Under the pieces are notes generated by a model that saw only the letters and a list, made by a program, of their open reading frames with translations, searched no databases and had not been told where the DNA came from. Below, one piece after another: positions 46,620 through 64,000 of a DNA stretch of 64,000 nt. How positions within the stretch are numbered: the first letter of the stretch is position 1; each line of letters begins with the position of its first letter. Source of the stretch: Chrysaora quinquecirrha (taxonomy: Eukaryota; Cnidaria; Scyphozoa; Semaeostomeae; Pelagiidae); assembly GCA_014526335.1 (NCBI GenBank), contig JACTAT010000013.1, forward strand, positions 3,321,987 to 3,385,986, read 5' to 3'. The translations under genes were made by a program, and so were the position numbers.

Positions 46620-46691
<72 letters not shown>

Positions 46692-46895
46692 AAGTAAGTA
46701 AGTTAGTTAGTTAGTTAGATAGTTAGTGAGTTGGTTAGTAAGCTAGTTACTTAGTTTGTTGGTTAGTTAGTTAGTTCATTAGTTAGTTAGTTACTTAGTT
46801 TGTTGGTTAGTTAGTTAGTTCATTAGTTAGTTAGTTAGTTACTTAGTTAGTTACGTATTTAGTTACGTATTTAGTTAGTTAGTTAGTTAGTTACT
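46510..46895. repeat. (TTAG)n microsatellite
   Basis: Nearly 390 bp of TTAG units with TTAC, TTGG and TAAG variants, upstream of IMPDH. Confidence 0.95.
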
Positions 46896-47283
46896 CTAGT
46901 GTGACGTTACAGTGCTGCTCCTTTTTTATTTCTAACATAGTTTGATTCAAATATATGAAATATATTCGTTCGTTCTAACTGTTTAATTTACTTGTTGAAA
47001 AACTTTTTAGTCATCCCATCTCTATGAGTGATTGACGATTGACCCACAGCTGTACGATATTGATTGATTTCATTTGATTCATCCATCTCGTTTTCATATT
47101 GATAAATTTCATGGTCTCGATTTCATGTTGACTTCGAAAAATAAATTTTTCCTCCCAAGTCCAACGTGATGCAGCTGTGCATGCCTTCGATCGTGCTGAA
47201 GAAAAGATCGTTGTTCCTCTGAAAAGCGCAGCTGCTAATAAAGTTCTTATCCGTCGTAGAACCCACAAGATCAAACTGAAGAA

Positions 47284-57466
<10,183 letters not shown>

Positions 57467-59100
57467 GTTGGTTGCTGTTGCAAAATCAAAAACAAATTTG
57501 GGTTAATTGCAGAGTTTATATTACACATAGATGGCAGAAAGTTCGTTTTTACGAAAGACACCTTTATACGGAACATTTACTCATGAACACCAAGTAAATA
57601 ATATGAATTTTTTGCAATGAAAAAGGTACTGTTATTCGTTTGATATTTAAACAGGGACAAGTATAAACTATAATAAATGAGTATGTTCTTGAAAATCTAT
57701 TAGTTTTAATGTTATTCGCTTCATAGTCTTTGTGGTCCAATATGCTTACAAAATAGTAAAAAGATATAAGCAACTGAAAACAATTTTATAGTCTTCGTAT
57801 GTATGAATTAGACCCAAATTTTTAAGGCTACAACGTGTTTTATATAAATTCCATAGTCTCGGATTCCCTTATTTGTAATGTTCCCCAATGATGCTAATTA
57901 GGTCTTTGCCAAAGGATCAAACATTGTTGGTCAAACATTTGAAATTTGTTTTACAAGCAATGTTTGACCGTTGGACGTCTCGAAACATTGCTTGGGAAGC
58001 AAATTTCAAATGTTTGACCAACAGTGTTTGATCTTTTTTGACATTCTTCAAAAACATTTGTTGCTTGAGCCAATCAAATTTTGTTTGACCAGAAATGTTT
58101 TGCGGTGTGGTTTAACGGTCAAACATTTTACTTGACAAGCAAATTTCAATTGTTTGGAAAATATAATGTTTCATCGTTTGGCCAGGTCCTAGGAGTGCTA
58201 CTTTACAAGAGAAACAGGTATTGTTAGCAGTACCAGCAATCATTTTCATAACTGAGTTGAATTGAATTGCATTGAATTGAAAGTCATAATGATTATAGCG
58301 TTGAGCTACTGACCTGTTACAATGGCCTAAAGATCAGAAACTTCGAATTTTTCTTATTCCTCGTTCACATTTACAAATTAAACCCGGTTATAGTAAAATT
58401 GTGTAACAAATACTGCATTCTAATTGGCCATCTCCCAAAACGACGTGATTTGATTGGTAGAAATTCTACACATTTTTATTTCTACACATTTTCACAGAAT
58501 ATACCTATTCTGTTTTACCGGGTCTTTGACGAAGCAGTTTATTAGGCAAAGCATTTAACTGCAGCAGGAATACAGGATATCATCTTGTCGACGGTCACTG
58601 AGTCACTTTTATATGAATCAGGGCTTTTGAACTACCTCCCCCCTTTTTATATTTGTTATAACCTAAGATTTCATGCCAACTCTGTTAGCTTCATTGCTTT
58701 ATAAAAGTACCTGTGCAGTTTAAGCTTACGAGTAATGAGTAATATAAAGCTATCTACCAATGCTCACGAATTTGAATTTTTAGTAATGAAGTATATGATT
58801 TAATATGTTGTTCAGCTTTGAAAAAGATGAAACGAAGTTGCTATAATGTTGTTTTCCTAAATTGCGCTTACTACTTTTTGGGACTAAAATAGTCAAAGGC
58901 TCTTTGATATTGGGTTATGATTTTTGCCCTTTTGTAGGCTGAATACCTTTACAATTACCTTAAAGCTATTTAATTCTTCATTATAACATCAGCTATCGAA
59001 CTCATTGGAAGATAGGTGGAGCAAAAACACAGTATATTCCCTAAGCATAACCTTAACATTGTGACGGAAGATCAGCCGATTTCTTGGGTTTATTTTGATC
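57467..59100. other. Intergenic region after IMPDH
   Basis: It holds a GGCCAAACGATC-family MITE at 57900-58190 (left AGGTCTTTGCCAAAGGATC, right TCATCGTTTGGCCAGGTCCT). The interior looks duplicated, with 'acaagcaatgtttgacc' and 'cttgacaagcaaatttca'. The remainder is AT-rich with no gene seen. Confidence 0.6.
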
Positions 59101-59109
59101 GATTTTTTG

Positions 59110-62100
59110 ATTCAAATAAAATTTCCCTTAGTATAGCCTTGCCTTTTTGGCAAAAATCGGTCGATTTCTGGGGTCTATTTTCTTCATATTTCTGGACTTT
59201 TGGGCATCATTATAGCCCCCTTAATGGATAAAAAGGTTTTCTATAGCCTTATAAGAGTATTTTAGGCTGTTTTAGATGATTTTTATAACCATCGACTTTG
59301 GGCGATTTTTGGCATTTTTCCCTTAGTATAGCCTTGCCTTTTCGGTAAAAATCGGTCGACTTCTGGGGTCTATTTTCTTCCTATTCCTGGACTTTTGGGC
59401 ATCATTATAGCCTTCTAAATGAATAAAAAGGTTATTTATTGCCTTATAATAATATTTTAGGCTGTATTTGACGATTTTGAAACCCCTCGATTTTGGGCGA
59501 TTTTTGGCATTTTTCCCTTAGTATAGCCATACCTTTTTGCCAAAAGTCGGTCGATTTCTTGGGTCTATTTTCTTCATATTTCTGGACTTTTGAGCATCAT
59601 TATAGCCCTCTAAATGAATAAAAAGGTTATTTATTGCCTTATAATAATATTTTAGGCTGTATTTGACGATTTTGAAACCCCTCGATTTTGGGCGATTTTT
59701 GGCATTTTTCCCTTAGTATAGCCTTAACTTTTTGCCAAAAATCGGTCGATTTCTTGGGTCTATTTTCTTCATATTTCTGGACTTTTTGAGCATCATTATA
59801 GCCCTCTAAATGAATAAAAAGGTTATTTATTGCCTTATAATAATATTTTAGGCTGTATTTGACGATATTGAAACCCCTTTATTTTGGGCCATTTTTGGTG
59901 ATGTTCCCTTAGTATAGCCTTACCTTTTTGGCCAAAATCGGTCGATTTCTGGGGCTTATTTTCTTCATATTTCTGGACTTTTGGGCATCATTATAGCCTT
60001 TTAAATGGATAAAAGGTTTTCTATAGCCTAATAATAGTATTTTAGGCTGTTTTGGATGATTTTGATAACCCTCGATTTTGGGCGATTTTTGGCATTTTTC
60101 CCTTAGTATAGCCTTACCTTTTTGGCAAAAATCGGTCGATTTCTGGGGTTTATTTTTGTCATATTTATGGACATTTGGGCATCATTATAGCCCCCTAAAT
60201 GGATAAAAAGGTTTTCTATAGCCTTATAATAGTATTTTAGGCTGTTTTGGATGATTTTGATAACCCTCGCTTTTGGGCTATTTTGGCATTTTTCCCTTAG
60301 TATAGCCTTACCTTTTTGGCAAAATTCCGTTGATTTCTGGGGTTTATTTTTGCCATATTTATGGACATTTGGGCATCATTATAGCCCCCTAAATGGATAA
60401 AAAGGTTTTCTATAGCCTTATAATAGTATTTTAGGCTGTTTTGGATGATTTTGATAACCCTTGCTTTTAGGCTATTTTTGGCATTTTTCCTTAGTATAGC
60501 CTTACCTTTTTGGCAAAAATCGGTCGATTTCTGGGGTTTATTTTTGTCATATTTATGGACGTTTGGGCATCATTTTAGCCCCCTAAATGGATAAAAAGGT
60601 TTTCTATAGCCTTATAATAGTATTTTAGGCTGTTTTGGATGATTTTGATAACCCTTGCTTTTAGGCTATTTTTGGCATTTTTCCCTTAGTATAGCCTTAC
60701 CTTTTTGGCAAAAATCGGTCGATTTCCGGGGTTTACGTTTGTCATATTTATGGACATTTGGGCATCATTATAGCCCCCTAAATGGATAAAAAGGTTTTCT
60801 ATAGCCTAATAATAGTATTTTAGGCTGTTTCGGATGATTTTAATATCCCTTGAATTTACCGGATTTTTGGCATTTTTTCCTTAGTATAGCCTTACCTTTT
60901 TGGCAAAAATTGGTCGATTTCTGGGGTTTATTTTTGTCATATTTATGGAGATTTGGGCATCATTATAGCCCCCTAACTGGATTAAAAGGTTTTCTATAGC
61001 CTTATAATAGTATTTTAGGCTGTTTTTGATGATTTTGATAACCCTCGATTTTGGGCGACTTTTGGCATTTTTCCCTTAGTATAGCCTTACCTTTTTGGCA
61101 AAAATCGGTCGATTTCTGGGGTTTATTTTTGTCATATTTATGGACATTTGGGCATCATTTTAGCCCCCTAAATGGATAAAAAGGTTTTCTATAGCCTTAT
61201 AATAGTATTTTAGGCTGTTTTGGATGATTTTGATAACCCTGGCTTTTAGGCTATTTTTGGCATTTTTCCCTTAGTATAGCCTTACCTTTTTGGCAAAAAT
61301 TGGTCGATTTCTGGGGTTTATTTTTGTCATATTTATGGACATTTGGGCATCATTATAGCCCCCTAACTGGATAAAAAGGTTTTCTATAGCCTTATAATAG
61401 TATTTTAGGCTGTTTTTGATGATTTTGATAACCCTCGATTTTGGGCGATTTTTGGCATTTTTCCCTTAGTATAGCCTTACCTTTTTGGCAAAAATCGGTC
61501 GATTTCTGGGGTTTATTTTTGTCATATTTATGGACGTTTGGGCATCATTCTAGCCCCCTAAATGGATAAAAAGGTTTTCTGTAGCCGTATAATAGTATTT
61601 TAGGCTGTTTTGGATGATTTTAATATCCCTCGAATTTACCGGATTTTTGGCATTTTTCCCTTAGTATAGCCTAACCTTTTTGGCAAAAATCGGTCGATTT
61701 CTGGGGTTTATTTTTGTCATATTTATGGACATTTGGGCATCATTATAGCCCCCTAACTGGATTAAAAGGTTTTCTATAGCCTTATAGTAGTATTCTAGGC
61801 TGTTTTGGATGATTTTGATAACCCTGAATTTTGGGCGATTTTCGGCATTTTTCCCATAGTATAGCCTTACCTTTTTGGCAAAAATCGGTCGATTTCTGGG
61901 GTTTATTTTTGTCATATTTATGGACTTTTGGGCATCATTATAGCCTTTTAAATGGATAAAAAGGTTTTCTATAGCCTTATAATAGTATTTTATGCTGTTT
62001 TGGATGATTTTGATAACCCTCGACTTCGGGTGATTTTTGGCATTTTCCCCATAGTATAGCCTTACCTTTTTGGCAAAAATCCGTCGATTTCTGGGGTTTA

Positions 62101-64000
62101 TTTTTCCCATATTTATGGACTTTTGGGCATCATTATAGCCTTTTAAATGGATAAAAAGGTTTTCTATAGCCTTAAAATAGTATTTTAGGCTGTTTTGGAT
62201 GATTTTAAGAACCCTCAATTTTGGGCGATTTTTGGCATTTTTTCCTTAGTATAGCCTTACCTTTTTGGCGAAAATCGGTCGATTTCTGGGGTTTATTATT
62301 GTCATATTTATGGACATTTGGGCATCATTATAGCCCCCTAAATGGATAAAAAGGTTTTCTATAGCCTTATAATAGTATTTTAGGCTGTTTTGGATGATTT
62401 TAAGAACCCTTAATTTTGGGCGATTTTTGGCATTTTTCCCTTAGTATAGCCTTACCTTTTTGGCAAAAATCTGTCGTTTTTTGGGGTTTATTTTTGTCAT
62501 ATTTATGGACATTTGGGCATCATTATTGCCCCTTAAATGGATAAAAAGGTTTTCTATAGCCTTATAATAGTATTTTAGGCTGTTTTGGATGATTTTAATA
62601 TCCCTCGATTTTGGGCTATTTTGGCATTTTTTCCTTAGTATAGCCTTACCTTTTTGGCAAAAATCGGTCGATTTCTGGGGTTTATTTTTGTCATATTTAT
62701 GGACATTTGGGCATCATTATAGCCCCCTAAATGGATAAAAAGTTTTTCTATAATAGCCTTATTATAGTATTTTAGGCTGTTTTGGATGATTTTAATATCC
62801 CTCAATTTTGGGCTATATTTGGCATTTTTCCCTTAGTATAGCCTTACCTTTTTGGCAAAAATCGGTCGATTTCTGGGGTTTATTTTTGTCATATTTATGG
62901 ACATTTGGGCATCATTATAGCCCCCTAAATGGATGAAAAGGTTTTCTATAGCCTTATTATAGTATTTTAGGCTGTTTTGGATGATTTTAATATCCCTCGA
63001 TTTTACCGGATTTTTGGCATTTTTCCCTTAGTATAGCCTTACCTTTTTGGCAAAAATTGGTCGATTTCTGGGGTTTATTTTTGTCATATTTATGGACATT
63101 TGGGCATCATTATAGCCTCCTAAATGGATAAAAAGGTTTTCTATAGCCTTATAATAGTATTTTAGGCTGTTTTGGATGATTTTAATATCCCTCGATTTTA
63201 CCGGATTTTTGGCATTTTTCCCTTAGTATAGCCTTACCTTTTTGGCAAAAATTGGTCGATTTCTGGGGTTTATTTTTGTCATATTTATGGACATTTGGGC
63301 ATCATTATAGCCCCCTAAATGGATAAAAGGTTTTCTATAGCCTTATAATAGTATTTTAGGCTGTTTTGGATGATTTTAATATCCCTCGATTTTACCGGAT
63401 TTTTGGCATTTTTCCCTTAGTATAGCCTTACCTTTTGGCAAAAATTGGTCGATTTCTGGGGTTTATTTTTGTCATATTTATGGGCATTTGGGCATCATTA
63501 TAGCCCCCTAAATGGATACAAAGGTTTTCTATAGCCTTATAATAGTATTTTAGGCTATCTTGGATGATTTTAATATCCCTCAATTTTGGGCTATTTTGGC
63601 ATTTTTCCCTTAGTATAGCCTTACGTTTTTGGCAAAAATCGGTCGATTTCTGGGGTTTATTTTTGTCATATTTATGGACATTTGGGCATCATTATAGCCC
63701 CCTAAATGGATAAAAAGGTTTTCTATAGCCTTATAATAGTATTTTAGGCTGTTTTGGATGATTTTAATATCCCTCGATTTTGGGCTCTTTTTGGCATTTT
63801 TTCCTTAGTATAGCCTTACCTTTTTGGCAAAAATCGGTCGATTTCTGGGGTTTATTTTTGTCATATTTATGGATATTTGGGCATCATTATAGCCCCCTAA
63901 ATGGATAAAAAGGTTTTCTATAGCCTTATAATAGTATTTTAGGCTGTTTTGGATGATTTTAATATCCCTCGATTTTACCTGATTTTTGGCATTTTTCCTT
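59110..64000. repeat. Satellite array, ~195-bp unit, ~25 copies, runs off the window
   Basis: The anchor word GTATAGCC recurs at 59131, 59326, 59521, 59716, 59912 and 60106, a spacing of 194-196 bp. Conserved words are 'aaaatcggtcgatttctggg', 'gggcatcattatagccccct', 'ataaaaaggttttctatagc' and 'tattttaggctgttttggat'. The left units (to ~59900) form a diverged subtype ('tcttgggtctattttcttc'). Sub-variants ending 'attttaccggatttttgg' and 'attttgggcgatttttgg' are interspersed. No gene is present; a 185-codon minus-strand frame at 61661-62218 is a consequence of the repeat. Confidence 0.97.

Noticed and set aside
61661..62218. 185-codon minus-strand ORF
   Set aside because: It lies wholly in the 195-bp satellite and repeats every 65 codons because the period is divisible by three. 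No start, splice or family signal.

Overview
This window is nuclear DNA from an invertebrate animal. All genes are split into many short exons with GT/AG introns of roughly 0.1-1.8 kb. The intergenic and intronic DNA is AT-rich and full of tRNA-derived SINEs, short inverted-repeat elements and microsatellites. An IL-17-receptor-type SEFIR protein, a PDGF/VEGF-family factor, a secreted alpha-carbonic anhydrase with a low-complexity tail and a transmembrane prolyl 4-hydroxylase fit an early-branching animal. A cnidarian such as a coral or anemone is my best guess; that is inference, not shown by the sequence. No CRISPR, operon or phage-like structure is present.

Layout: 1-3.5 kb, the 3' end of a SEFIR-domain receptor gene (+). 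5.9-10.5 kb, a VEGF/PDGF-like secreted factor (+, 6 exons, 408 aa). 12.9-20.1 kb, a secreted alpha-carbonic anhydrase (-, 9 exons, 599 aa). About 0.9 kb away, head to head, is phosphoglycerate kinase copy 1 (+, 13 exons, 416 aa, intact; 21.0-28.1 kb). A tandem divergent copy 2 follows (+, 12 exons, 29.1-37.1 kb) with a one-base frameshift. 38.5-44.6 kb is a P4HTM-type prolyl 4-hydroxylase (+, 12 exons) whose last exon is frameshifted just before the 2-oxoglutarate-binding lysine. 47.3-57.5 kb is IMP dehydrogenase (+) with intact ends, but the middle (rest of CBS domain 2 and the first part of the NAD site) is missing or decayed. 59.1-64.0 kb is a tandem satellite with a ~195-bp unit that runs off the window.

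Exon joins were checked by codon phase. Every join in the VEGF, carbonic anhydrase, PGK1 and P4HTM models keeps frame, so these gene structures are well supported. The genes do not form one pathway: they are separate housekeeping (PGK, IMPDH) and signalling or secreted (SEFIR, VEGF, CA, P4HTM) genes.

The observations most worth a second look are: the PGK tandem pair with its single indel and substrate-site changes; the loss of the P4HTM 2OG lysine by an indel, with the expected C-terminus still readable in another frame; the internal hole in IMPDH; a carbonic anhydrase that keeps all three zinc histidines but has Pro at the Thr199 position; and several non-autonomous transposon families, including a hAT-like copy with a perfect 8-bp target duplication.
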